DNA from: a virus
DNA: 57,327 bases
Virus record (IMG/VR): IMGVR_UViG_3300002145_000154
Location: 1 to 57,327 of that record
Reading direction: 5' to 3' (one strand)
Translations under genes and position numbers: made by a program
Notes under the pieces: model-generated
The model's input: the letters and a program-made list of their open reading frames with translations, nothing else
What the model was told of the DNA's origin: nothing
Databases searched by the model: none
In this document: positions 38,727 to 47,754 of the stretch, in pieces
How positions within the stretch are numbered: position 1 is the stretch's first letter
How the letters are laid out: every line of letters starts with the position of its first letter

Positions 38727-39307
38727 CAATTGTCCTTTCGCATATAGTAGGACCAGGGAGCTCCATCAATTTCAGTCACCAAGTAGACGTAGGGAATACC
38801 AAGAGACTCCGCAACAGTTGTTACCGCTGGTTGGACAGTACGTCCCCAGCCTCCCTGTTTCTCTCCAAGACACACGATATCGTGTCCAGCCAGTATTCCT
38901 CCGGCACGTAATTTTGGCCACCAAGCTCGGAGGTCTTGTGCTGTAGCTTCTTCTTGGTGACAGGCGTCAACATAAACAAAGTCGACAGTCCCATCGGAGA
39001 ATCGATCGGCAGCAGCAACACTGTCTTTTCGGTAGATTTCTGTTCGTGATCTGAAAGGATGGAGGATTTGCTGAGCTGCTTTGTAGTCAGCCGTCCGATC
39101 ACTGTGAGACGTTGGATCAGCCACGTCATATCCTGAAGCCCACGTATCCACACAAACCAACTTTTCACCCTTCCAGTTGGCTATCAGGTTGGCAGCAAAG
39201 ACCCCTCGATGAGTACCCAACTCCACGGCAGTTCCTAAGAGTCCCAGAGAATTCAAGAAGCCTGCAAACTGGTTTCGTCCTGCGAAAGGAGCAGCTTGAT
39301 AGATCAC
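38726..39307 (-). CDS. Class I SAM methyltransferase
   Basis: 193 residues. VELGTHRGVFAANLI is the SAM-binding strand/loop; DTWASGYD and DFVYVDACHQEEATAQDL are the later Rossmann strands, and GGILAGHDIV a motif of sugar-type methyltransferases (Methyltransf_24). It is a paralogue of the gene at 43275. Probably methylates a glycan or nucleotide sugar. Confidence 0.75.
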   Translation of the reverse strand: MIYQAAPFAGRNQFAGFLNSLGLLGTAVELGTHRGVFAANLIANWKGEKLVCVDTWASGYDVADPTSHSDRTADYKAAQQILHPFRSRTEIYRKDSVAAADRFSDGTVDFVYVDACHQEEATAQDLRAWWPKLRAGGILAGHDIVCLGEKQGGWGRTVQPAVTTVAESLGIPYVYLVTEIDGAPWSYYMRKDN

Positions 39308-40248
39308 TTTTTGGCTCCTTGCAGGTATTCCGTGAACTTGAGATTTCGTGAGTCGAGCTGGTTGATGTCGGTCACTAACTCTACCAGCCGTTCTCTTGAT
39401 TTTGGATGGTAAATGTTCGCGTGAGTCTCACTGACTTGCTCAGGTCCAGTCCCTTGTTGAGCCAGTTGACCGTACCCACGGAGAGGCACACCACAATTCA
39501 AACAATGCTGGTCTACCTGGTTTTCGAAAGCATCCATTCCGAGTTTCCACCACTCCAGATTTTCCGCAACCGGGATCCCAGTGATCGGCCAGTCTGGATC
39601 GTCCTGATGGAGAATCGCTTGGGCACCTGCGACTTCACAGAAGTACCCATAGAGAGTTCCTCGGATTTCACACATCATCGCAGACCAGTACTTGTTGATA
39701 TCACAGTTGGCTATCAGGTTCCAACACTCACCCTCATCAACAATATCCTTCATTGCTACATGTGTTGGACTATGCCGAGAGTCGTCTTCAGATTTCAGAC
39801 CAAACGGTCGCGACTCTGGCCAATCCCTTTTGAACTCATCGAAAGCTTCTTGTTTGAGATGAACATTCAGGTTGGAATATCCTGGATCAAACGTAGAACG
39901 CATCTCTCGACCATGCCCTCTGGGATGATTACACCAGATACCAGCCCGACGTCGAGGAACATGAATCCGAACCAGGTTACAAAGAGTTGGAAACTCTGGA
40001 TGAAGAGCAGGATTGCCACCGAATACTCCAACAATGCCAAAGTAGCTTCTCAGAGACATCAGTGCGAGTTCAAAGTTTTCTACACTGATGAATGAACGAA
40101 GACCACGAAGATTGCTTCCCTGAGTACAGTGATAACAAGCCAGATCGCAGGTCCGTGTCACATGGATTTGTAATACACCTCCTCTTGGCTTGCCTGTCCG
40201 ACGCTGGCTAGGGAGTATCATCTGTGATAATGCTTGCTGTCTGTCCAT
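39304..40248 (-). CDS. Radical SAM enzyme
   Basis: 314 residues. HVTRTCDLACYHCTQGS contains C-x3-C-x2-C for the [4Fe-4S] cluster; GVFGGNPALHPEF is the GGE-like SAM strand; HCLNCGVPLRGYG near the C-terminus offers extra cysteines as in SPASM-type domains. Substrate unknown; the glycan island suggests a sugar, peptide or nucleotide. ATGA overlap with the methyltransferase. Confidence 0.8.
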   Translation of the reverse strand: MDRQQALSQMILPSQRRTGKPRGGVLQIHVTRTCDLACYHCTQGSNLRGLRSFISVENFELALMSLRSYFGIVGVFGGNPALHPEFPTLCNLVRIHVPRRRAGIWCNHPRGHGREMRSTFDPGYSNLNVHLKQEAFDEFKRDWPESRPFGLKSEDDSRHSPTHVAMKDIVDEGECWNLIANCDINKYWSAMMCEIRGTLYGYFCEVAGAQAILHQDDPDWPITGIPVAENLEWWKLGMDAFENQVDQHCLNCGVPLRGYGQLAQQGTGPEQVSETHANIYHPKSRERLVELVTDINQLDSRNLKFTEYLQGAKK

Positions 40249-41313
40249 CTATTTGCTCCTAATTGTTGTTGCGTAATTCTCTCTCAGTACTTCGATCTCA
40301 GATGCGAGACGTGATGTCTCCCGACGAAAGTCAAAACGTTCACATGCTTGACGTGCAAAGAACTCTTGAGAATCAGTGTCATACTCTGTGAGAGCTTGTT
40401 CAATGGCATGATGGATTTCACGCATTGAGGCTCTCGGAGAGACTCGTATCAAGTTCTCACTGATTTCAGGAACCACTTCATCTTCAGGCAGATCTGTAAT
40501 CACTCGACAACCACAAGCAGTAGACTCGACAATCTTACGAAGCAAGTACCCATACTTGCTGGCAGTACAGATTGAGACTTTATACTGCGAGAGTGCCTGA
40601 AGGAATTCTTCAGTACACGATCCGTTTCGGTGATACCCTGGGTGTTGAAGATAATCAATCCCTAGTGCTCGAAAGTGTCTAAGATTTCGTATGATTTGTT
40701 GACGCAAGGGATAAGCCGAAGAGACTGCTCCACTGATCAGAACATTCTTAGTTCTGTCAGCTTTGTAAGCAGGAACCAAGAAAGGGTCCAAAGTGTGATA
40801 GGTTCTGATGTAGTGTTCTTTTCTGACGTACGGAGCCAGATGTTGAACAATGGTTGGATGGTAATAACCGATCCACGCATGACATCCGATTTCCTCTGCT
40901 GACTCACGGTGATATTCAGGAGCCTGATGACTATCTTTGAGAATTGTGAGTTTGAAAACATCCTCACGAGATTTCAGTTCTCCCACGTTCTGAAACTTAG
41001 CAGCAGGATCACGGAAGTCTCTGGAGTGTGTGACGTCCCATTCTCGTTTATCCTGAAGAACTATGGTTCCTGGGTTCATAACAAGAAATCGTCGCACATC
41101 TACTGTGTCTAGAGGAAGGTGGTGTCCTCCTAACAGATATCCCGCTTGCTCTAGTCCCGCGAAGATTTGCCAACCTTCGTCAGTCATGTGACGTTTCATT
41201 GACTCAACAGCCAAACCTATTCTGAGCGTGCCTTCTCCAGGAGTGTATGCCGGAGATTTAAGAGGTACCATCGCTGGTTGCGGCAGCTTTTTGAGCACGT
41301 CAGTTATGAACAT
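40249..41313 (-). CDS. GT-B glycosyltransferase
   Basis: 354 residues. The C-terminal donor half is clear: VSICTASKYGYLLRKIVEST, ACGCRVITDLPEDE, then helix-rich HHAIEQALTE, as in glycosyltransferase family 1/4 proteins. LISGAVSSAYPLRQQIIRNL marks the domain junction. It follows the radical SAM gene by one base. Confidence 0.75.
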   Translation of the reverse strand: MFITDVLKKLPQPAMVPLKSPAYTPGEGTLRIGLAVESMKRHMTDEGWQIFAGLEQAGYLLGGHHLPLDTVDVRRFLVMNPGTIVLQDKREWDVTHSRDFRDPAAKFQNVGELKSREDVFKLTILKDSHQAPEYHRESAEEIGCHAWIGYYHPTIVQHLAPYVRKEHYIRTYHTLDPFLVPAYKADRTKNVLISGAVSSAYPLRQQIIRNLRHFRALGIDYLQHPGYHRNGSCTEEFLQALSQYKVSICTASKYGYLLRKIVESTACGCRVITDLPEDEVVPEISENLIRVSPRASMREIHHAIEQALTEYDTDSQEFFARQACERFDFRRETSRLASEIEVLRENYATTIRSK

Positions 41314-42032
41314 TTCAAAGTCTCTCGCATTGTTTCTGAATCCAACTCCTCTCTGAAAGAAAGAGAGATAGGATGTTTCTTACGACCGATGGTGCTCTCT
41401 GTTCCTGTATGTTGGATCAGGCTCGGATTGTGGACATACTCCCGATAACCGAGATCATTCATTGCTGTCACAACAATCCCGTCAATGTTTTTCGTTGGAT
41501 GTCGTACGGTCGCAGGCTTGTTGGTAAGTAGAGGATGACCCAATAGTGACGGAACAACTTTTCGAGGGAACACCAATCCCAACGCTCCACGTCCTGTTTG
41601 CTGCGTCGTTGTGCCTCCGAGCTGTCTTGTTTGTTTCCAACAGTAGTGTTGGTTTTCTGTAAACATAGTTTGATTGGATGGAGCCGTGTAGAGATTCATG
41701 TATCCATCATCGGGACAGTGAGACATTTCCAGGTAGTCTCGGAGATTTGCAACACACTGAACATCATCCTGAAAGATAGCATACCACTGTGCATCAGGAT
41801 TTCGTACCCAAAGTCCCCAAAGAGCTGACATCCAATTGCCGAAGGCTCCTAGTGGTGGTTGATGACGAGTGACTTGGTATTCATCTTCCCATCCATCAGT
41901 GTCTTCGGTCAAGTCCAAGAACAATTCGGGATGAGTGAATCCTGCTTGATAAAGACTTGCAAGGGTTCTGACTAATGTGGTGTTCCTGATCCGCTCTGTA
42001 CAGCTTGTCACTCCATATGCCCAAGTTTTCAT
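41304..42032 (-). CDS. GT-A glycosyltransferase
   Basis: 242 residues. SALWGLWVRN then WYAIFQDDVQCVANLRDYLE has a D-D-V metal motif; LGGTTTQQTGRGALGLVF follows. Typical of short bacterial GT2/GT25-like proteins. Overlaps both neighbours by a few bases. Confidence 0.7.
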   Translation of the reverse strand: MKTWAYGVTSCTERIRNTTLVRTLASLYQAGFTHPELFLDLTEDTDGWEDEYQVTRHQPPLGAFGNWMSALWGLWVRNPDAQWYAIFQDDVQCVANLRDYLEMSHCPDDGYMNLYTAPSNQTMFTENQHYCWKQTRQLGGTTTQQTGRGALGLVFPRKVVPSLLGHPLLTNKPATVRHPTKNIDGIVVTAMNDLGYREYVHNPSLIQHTGTESTIGRKKHPISLSFREELDSETMRETLKCS

Positions 42033-42694
42033 GTGCTCCTCCTGGAAAACTGGTAGACGTGTTGAGCCAATTCAAAGTCTTCTTCCGTATCGATATCAAT
42101 CCCTCTCTTTTCAGTCTCATACCATAGGGGTTTCGCTCCTATGTGGTAAGGACAATGAGCCAGAGATTCTTCGGTGAGAATGGAGAACGTGAAAGGCATT
42201 GTGTACATTGTCGAGAGAGTTTGACTGGTTTTGTGGTAGTTACCAAACTGCCAACCGACAGGATTATGTTGTGGGTCTAACAGGTATTGCTTAGTTTTGT
42301 AAACGACACACAGACTGTCATACGCTTTCCCTCTTCTCTCCCAAGTATTTAGAGCCAGGTCATATTCATCAAACAACGGATCGCAAACTTGTGCCCAGGC
42401 GATCTCATTTTCATAAGAGATCTCCTTGATGATTTCACTGATCCAGTGAGTAAGAGACACAGAGTTGTCACAGAGTTTCGGGTCTCTCTCCAGTCCTCGG
42501 ACAGAATAACGTCCTCTCAGTTGTCGGAGAGCTTCAGCACAATCACAGCTGACGTAGATGTCTCCTGGTAAGAAGCCTGCCAACAACAACTTTTCAATGG
42601 TTAAATCAACAAGACATTTCCCTTGATAGAACTCTCTCCAGTTCTTGTATCGAACTCGTGTGCTTTCGAGTTTCGCTGGGATAACTACTTTCAT
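42029..42694 (-). CDS. CMP-sugar synthetase (acylneuraminate cytidylyltransferase)
   Basis: 221 residues. MKVVIPAKLESTRVRYKNW (1-19) is the nucleotide-binding loop of NeuA/KdsB-type enzymes (IPARxGSxR-x-x-x-K, here AKLESTRVRYKN). VSCDCAEAL, WAQVCDPLFDEYDLAL and GIDIDTEEDFELA also match. Uses CTP to activate an acidic sugar such as a sialic or legionaminic-type sugar, or Kdo. Its presence in a phage is uncommon. Confidence 0.8.
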   Translation of the reverse strand: MKVVIPAKLESTRVRYKNWREFYQGKCLVDLTIEKLLLAGFLPGDIYVSCDCAEALRQLRGRYSVRGLERDPKLCDNSVSLTHWISEIIKEISYENEIAWAQVCDPLFDEYDLALNTWERRGKAYDSLCVVYKTKQYLLDPQHNPVGWQFGNYHKTSQTLSTMYTMPFTFSILTEESLAHCPYHIGAKPLWYETEKRGIDIDTEEDFELAQHVYQFSRRST

Positions 42695-43278
42695 GAGAGG
42701 ACCTCAATTTGAACACCGTAAACTCTCTGAAGAACTGGAATGATGGTTTCGTTGGCTCGCTTGAATTCGTTAAGCAGGTCATCGTGAGTGTTCATAGCTC
42801 CTATCATTCCTGGAGCGTAATTAGATCTTCCTCCGCCATCCATTCCCAGTACATAGAGCGTTTTCAGACAGCGATACTTACACAACCAGTGGATTGCTCC
42901 TGATGTTGTGTGGTGATGAACTATTCCTCCTGAAAGGATTCTGTGGTGAATGTTTTCAAGCACATAGGAACAAGCATGGTCCTCGTAAGTGAGCCATTTG
43001 TACTGTCCGTCTAGCAACCATCTATTGTCCGGGTGCTGTTTTGCAAACTCAGGACTCACGAACGTGTCGATCTTTACCGCCAACGATTCAGGGATTCTGG
43101 ATTCGCTCGGGATTCCTACACGAGTCAGATGTGTGAAGAAACAGTAATCTATTCGAGGAGTTTTCTTCAACAGAAGACTAGAATCGTTCACGGTCGCAAT
43201 GATTTCTGGTCTCAATTTTTCACAGACCTCGTCAGCTCTTGCCGCTGATGGTCCTTTAAGAATCAAGATCGCTTTCAT
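42691..43278 (-). CDS. DUF115/sialyltransferase-like protein
   Basis: 195 residues. A Rossmann-like start (ILILKGPSAARADEVCEKL, then ATVNDSS) with SGAIHWLCKYRC and LYVLGMDGGGR resembles DUF115 and CMP-sialyltransferase-like proteins, which would use the product of the neighbouring cytidylyltransferase. The match is partial; another nucleotide-sugar enzyme is possible. Confidence 0.5.
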   Translation of the reverse strand: MKAILILKGPSAARADEVCEKLRPEIIATVNDSSLLLKKTPRIDYCFFTHLTRVGIPSESRIPESLAVKIDTFVSPEFAKQHPDNRWLLDGQYKWLTYEDHACSYVLENIHHRILSGGIVHHHTTSGAIHWLCKYRCLKTLYVLGMDGGGRSNYAPGMIGAMNTHDDLLNEFKRANETIIPVLQRVYGVQIEVLS

Positions 43279-43841
43279 TTTCGCACCCAGATTCTAGTGT
43301 CTTCTAAGACTTGGAACTCTCCTGGTAATGACATGTTCACTGCGTCAACAACACCAATCTGGCTAGCACAATAATCGTGTCCCCAGAGAAGACCGTCGTC
43401 ACCTACAACAGAACCCCACTCCTGGATGTCTGATGACACCTCAGCGTATTCATGACAAGCATCGATATAGACTGAATCAGCTTGCAACACTTCGATCGCT
43501 GCATGAGACGATTTCATCTGGAGATGTAGAATCTCTAAATCTGGTCGGTGGTTCTTGATACTGTCGAGTGTTGTGTTGAAAACTTGTTTCCACCAATGGA
43601 TACTGGGCATGTGGAGAGATACAGTGTCCCACTCAATGAACGGTTCAATCGTGATCAGCCTTCCCCCTACCGGCATCGCTCCTGCAGCAACAAAGAGGCT
43701 TTTCCCGCAAAAACTTCCAACCTCAACGTGGGTCCTTGGTTTCTTCTGTGTGATTACGTCGTAGATTGCACCAAGCTCGACTGGCCAACACCACCCAGGT
43801 ATCAGATAGCTACTTTCAACAGTCTTCTTACGATCAAGCAT
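43275..43841 (-). CDS. Class I SAM methyltransferase
   Basis: 188 residues. HVEVGSFCGKSLFVA is the SAM loop; ADSVYIDACHEYAEVSSDIQ and GLLWGHDYC parallel the 38726 gene, with which it shares the same motif order, so the two are paralogues at either end of the island. Probably acts on sugar. ATGA overlap with the 42691 gene. Confidence 0.75.
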   Translation of the reverse strand: MLDRKKTVESSYLIPGWCWPVELGAIYDVITQKKPRTHVEVGSFCGKSLFVAAGAMPVGGRLITIEPFIEWDTVSLHMPSIHWWKQVFNTTLDSIKNHRPDLEILHLQMKSSHAAIEVLQADSVYIDACHEYAEVSSDIQEWGSVVGDDGLLWGHDYCASQIGVVDAVNMSLPGEFQVLEDTRIWVRK

Positions 43842-45267
43842 GACATTCCCCCGAAGACGGACAGATGACGATACCTTTGCTCAACTCATTTATCCGTTTT
43901 GCTTGTTGAGGATCAGATTCTATAAAACAAGGCGGCTGTACACGGTGTTTCATTTTCATGAACTGCTTGAATTGACCAGCTTTGAACGCAGCCACATCAT
44001 GTTTTCGTCGTTCGTGTGTTGTAGGATAAGGGGCCATCACCAATTTATCGACCACCATACCATGACGAGCTAGCCACTTAAGAGTCTCTTCTCTGTACTT
44101 TTCGATCCGAGCTGTCACGATCATCTTTATGTGAGTGCGGCGGATAGCATACAGAGGCGTTGCATTGCGAATGAAATTAAGATACTTGTCTCCATCATCA
44201 TCCTCATGAGGGTGACAGTCTCTACACAGGATTCCGTCAAAGTCTGTAGCAATCCCTTCACTCATAATGGAGTTGAACAGATTCCACTCCAAGAAGTGTG
44301 GCCATGGAAGATCATGTACCCAAATGTCAGGTTTGACCCTTGCAGCAGGATTACAGTACACGCAGGCTGATATCGCAGAAGGATATGTTTGTCGTACCAC
44401 TGGCATAACATATCTAAACGAATTACCAGACATACAAGTGTCATCTATGACTACAGGCGGTCCTTGCCCACCGGTGTTTCCAGTAAGACGCCAACCATTT
44501 CCAGCCTCGATCAGGTCGTAAGTGTTTTGGCGAAAAATGCTAAGTGGCAAGTGCAAATACATGGCCACCTGAGTTGCTACAGAAATGCCGGAACGTGCAA
44601 CACCTATGATTCTTGATGTGTCTGGAGGAATCTTTGAGACTAGAGACAGTATGTCATCTGCTAGTTGTCTCCGTGAAATGAACTTAGGTCCACTAGCACC
44701 AGGTTTATAGTTGAAAGGACTGTGTCTCTTCGCCCATTGAACGGTCCTTAGGTTTGGAGTAGATGCTGCATTTCTGGCATCCATACGTTCCTTTTCCAAA
44801 TTCTCTAACATCTGCTCATACTTCTCCCTCCCGATCGGACAAGTTTGACAGGACGTCATTCTCTTTATCTTACGAGAGAAGGTGCATTCATGATCCTTGA
44901 CAGACTCATTACTACACGCGTACACTGTAGCTTCTTTTGACGTAGACCCGCAGACATCACATTTCTGTGTTCTGATTGCTTCGCCTCGAAATTCACACGG
45001 CACATCTTCGATAGTCAAAGCACTAAACGCATACAGATTTTTGCGACCACGCACTGTCCGTACTTGTCGTTTCTCCCTATTCTGAGATCGTGAGGGAGCT
45101 TCTACTAACTCTCCCCAAGTTTTCAGCCAAGAATCACGAACCTTATCAGAAACGTCTTGACCACTACAAATCTGGACCTGACGAGCGGATTTTACAGTTC
45201 CGTGTCTTCGACAAACTACGGTCTGCCCTAAAGGACATTCACATTTGAAAGATTCCTCTACTGTCAT
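43834..45267 (-). CDS. Zinc-finger/phosphoribosyltransferase/HAD fusion
   Basis: 477 residues in three parts. 1-150: cysteine pairs (CECPLGQTVVCRRHG; CDVCGSTS; CQTCPIG). About 200-320: a PRTase fold with IIGVARSGISVA and the PRPP loop VVIDDTCMSGNSF. About 335-477: HAD-like phosphatase with ATDFDGILCRDC (D-F-D). PRTase-HAD fusions occur in phage and bacterial nucleotide or sugar salvage. Substrate unknown. First gene of the island, overlapping the virion region by one base. Confidence 0.75.
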   Translation of the reverse strand: MTVEESFKCECPLGQTVVCRRHGTVKSARQVQICSGQDVSDKVRDSWLKTWGELVEAPSRSQNREKRQVRTVRGRKNLYAFSALTIEDVPCEFRGEAIRTQKCDVCGSTSKEATVYACSNESVKDHECTFSRKIKRMTSCQTCPIGREKYEQMLENLEKERMDARNAASTPNLRTVQWAKRHSPFNYKPGASGPKFISRRQLADDILSLVSKIPPDTSRIIGVARSGISVATQVAMYLHLPLSIFRQNTYDLIEAGNGWRLTGNTGGQGPPVVIDDTCMSGNSFRYVMPVVRQTYPSAISACVYCNPAARVKPDIWVHDLPWPHFLEWNLFNSIMSEGIATDFDGILCRDCHPHEDDDGDKYLNFIRNATPLYAIRRTHIKMIVTARIEKYREETLKWLARHGMVVDKLVMAPYPTTHERRKHDVAAFKAGQFKQFMKMKHRVQPPCFIESDPQQAKRINELSKGIVICPSSGECHA

Positions 45268-46652
45268 TATTGAGTTATCCTAATTATCAGTTGCTCTTGA
45301 CAACAAAGACCATAACAAGGTGAGACATCGCCTCCTGATGGTTCCATCACGTATTCTAAAAACAGTGGACTACAAGAAGCTGTGTCAGGGTCTGGAAATG
45401 CATAACCTGTCCAAGTTGTTCCACAAGGATTTGCCTGGACACTCCATTGCAAGATGTACCGAGTTGGGTCAGCAATTAGACTGTCATCTGGAGCATCGTC
45501 ACAAGACAAAAGAGGATAGTAGAGCCGAGCAGAGATCACATATGGATAGTTGTGATCGTGTGGGATATTGCTAGGATGCGTGTGTTCAAAATCGCATTCA
45601 CTGTCTATCGTGAATTCCCAGTGCCAAGCCTGAGACGGACATCTGGGATATTCCTCGGGTTCTGGGTCTAGTGGATTGCCCGTGGGTTCAGAGTCACCAT
45701 TGGACCTTGTGATTCCATCAAGGGATTCACAATTGTTGGCTATGATAGACATGATAACGCTTTCCAGTATGCATTCGCTTTTGAGCTCGGAACAAGCCAG
45801 AGGACATTCTTCGCTGTCTAGCGGCAGACAGAGGCAGTCATCTACGATTTTGAGCGTTTCTAATCCGAGGACATCCGGATCATCCTTGATGGTTTCCTGA
45901 ACATTTACAGAGCAAAATTTACCAGGACTTGTTAGAGGAACGTTGTATTCCACAGTGTCATACGAATTACTGATCACAGATACGGTTAGACCACAGATGG
46001 GAGGCTCGCCCAGAGTGATTTGGACTTCTCTAGTCTCTACCGAACCGTCTAGCTTTGAAAAGGAGAATGTGACTGGATCATATCCAGAACATCCATCCCA
46101 AGCAGTGATTTCCTTGAATCGAGACGGAGCACAATCTGATTCAGTGATGTAAGTGATACATAGTTCATTTGGTAAGCAAGAACATCCGTCTAAGCAACTA
46201 CCACACTCAAAGTAGATGTTTGGATTTGCTTGTCCTGCTTTTGGAAAAACTGAGAACGATGAAGCTAACACGTATTCATCAGGTTCTACGGTCACAGAAA
46301 AGTCTGTTGTTTTTATGTTCTCAGAAGCCACCTCTACGAGATCATCTAGATAGGCATATTTCACTCGAACTACGAAATAGCACTCTCCAGCAATTTCCTC
46401 CAGAGTTATGGTTGCGCCTTCTATTCCACCACACCAATTAACACTATCAGGGTCTAATAGTGACCAAGATAGATTTTGGTAGACGTAAGTCGCTGTTGTG
46501 AATGGACAACAAGAATCGTTGGTAAGGATGGTCAAACACAAATTGGTGGGCACACAACCCGAACAAGGGGCACAACCCGATAATTTCGTATGACATTCTC
46601 CACAGGAGCACTGTGCTTTCGGTCGAGTCAACATCTCTATGCGTCCTAACAT
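45267..46652 (-). CDS. Cysteine-rich virion-associated protein
   Basis: 461 residues with over 40 cysteines. An internal repeat recurs: CVPTNLCLTILTNDSCC, CLPNELCITYITESDC and CLCLPLDSEECPLAC. Beta-rich throughout; likely disulfide- or metal-stabilised. It follows tail genes and precedes the glycan island, so a tail-tip, fibre or decoration role is plausible. Start ATG 46652 overlaps the previous stop (ATGTTAG); an ATG at 46634 has AGGA nine bases upstream and is an alternative. Confidence 0.6.
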   Translation of the reverse strand: MLGRIEMLTRPKAQCSCGECHTKLSGCAPCSGCVPTNLCLTILTNDSCCPFTTATYVYQNLSWSLLDPDSVNWCGGIEGATITLEEIAGECYFVVRVKYAYLDDLVEVASENIKTTDFSVTVEPDEYVLASSFSVFPKAGQANPNIYFECGSCLDGCSCLPNELCITYITESDCAPSRFKEITAWDGCSGYDPVTFSFSKLDGSVETREVQITLGEPPICGLTVSVISNSYDTVEYNVPLTSPGKFCSVNVQETIKDDPDVLGLETLKIVDDCLCLPLDSEECPLACSELKSECILESVIMSIIANNCESLDGITRSNGDSEPTGNPLDPEPEEYPRCPSQAWHWEFTIDSECDFEHTHPSNIPHDHNYPYVISARLYYPLLSCDDAPDDSLIADPTRYILQWSVQANPCGTTWTGYAFPDPDTASCSPLFLEYVMEPSGGDVSPCYGLCCQEQLIIRITQ

Positions 46653-47329
46653 CCTATAGAGCAGCAAAGGGCAGCAACCCGCCAATGAGAAGTTTCGATA
46701 TCGTAATCAGAACAAGGATTGTCTCCTTCAAATCTATGAGCGATACCGTTAAGTCCTATCAGTAGGTCCTCACGTACATTGAAGAAACAACCTAGACCGT
46801 CCAACACACTGATTGTGTCCCCAACCTCAACTGACGACTCGCCAACACCCAACGCGGTCACTTCTGCTTCGACACAACCAGCTTCGCAATCTGCACTCAG
46901 AATAGTGAACTGGATTGTTCCGCCACCACCACCACCTCCACCAGACATTGCGAGCCACTTACCAAATTTGTCTCGCGTAACACCCATTGGCTTCTTCTCA
47001 AGTTCTGAGAGAGTGACGTTGTGAACCTTGACCGAACGTCCGATTTCCTGAAGGATCGGCTCATTAAAAGCATCAGTTCCAACGCGATAAATGTCGCACA
47101 CACCAATACCTGGAATGTCTCCATCGCCACTCTCGGTCAATGCAGGGATACCGTTCTCGTCCTGAGGAACTGCAATGTATGTCTCAGGAGCTTGATGATC
47201 TTCAACTTCTCGTGCTCCATAAGTAGAATTGGAACGGTTTTTCAATCTAGTCGGATCGCTTTTAACGATCGCAACAACCTCTCGCAAGATTGCGACATCT
47301 TCTGCTGATAAGACATATCCTTCCGCCAT
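46646..47329 (-). CDS. Virion protein with Gly linker
   Basis: 227 residues. Helical N-terminus (LSAEDVAILREVVAIVKSD), a beta middle, then an eight-glycine linker (about residue 130-138), then a Cys-containing beta domain (CEAGCVEAEVTALGVGESS). Looks like a two-domain tail or fibre protein joined by a hinge. Function otherwise unknown. Confidence 0.6.
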   Translation of the reverse strand: MAEGYVLSAEDVAILREVVAIVKSDPTRLKNRSNSTYGAREVEDHQAPETYIAVPQDENGIPALTESGDGDIPGIGVCDIYRVGTDAFNEPILQEIGRSVKVHNVTLSELEKKPMGVTRDKFGKWLAMSGGGGGGGGTIQFTILSADCEAGCVEAEVTALGVGESSVEVGDTISVLDGLGCFFNVREDLLIGLNGIAHRFEGDNPCSDYDIETSHWRVAALCCSIGC

Positions 47330-47331
47330 GA

Positions 47332-47754
47332 TTACCTCGGAAGCAGTTGGAGCACGGCTGAGATCAGTTTCCCTGCTGAGCGAAACGTGATTTTGGAAGG
47401 TTCTTGAGCAAGCTCAAGGTATTGTGTTTGTTTCGGACGTACTCGAAGTACAAGACCATCGATTTCAAGCAAAAGAATGCTCTGATCGTAATTATCCCGA
47501 ACGTCTTCACCGTCTGTTAACAAGGGACACTTGACATCTGTTGTATTCGTTACAAGGAGTACAGGATTTCGTCCTGTGAACCATCCTAGATCGATGGTTG
47601 ACGGAGTAGGAGACACCTCTCGATAGATTCGTTCGAACGCTTGCTCGTCTTCTGCACACCAGAAAGCAAACGATGATCCATACGAATCTGCGGAAAGCTC
47701 TCCGTAGGAGTAGTATGTCTGGCTGACATGTGTGACACGACTCTGTCGACTCAT
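47332..47754 (-). CDS. Hypothetical tail-region protein
   Basis: 140 residues, beta-rich (SILLLEIDGLVLRVRPKQTQ, NPVLLVTNTTDVKCPLL). Overlaps the next gene by 4 bases. It may be a minor tail or baseplate-like component. No family recognised. Confidence 0.55.
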   Translation of the reverse strand: MSRQSRVTHVSQTYYSYGELSADSYGSSFAFWCAEDEQAFERIYREVSPTPSTIDLGWFTGRNPVLLVTNTTDVKCPLLTDGEDVRDNYDQSILLLEIDGLVLRVRPKQTQYLELAQEPSKITFRSAGKLISAVLQLLPR

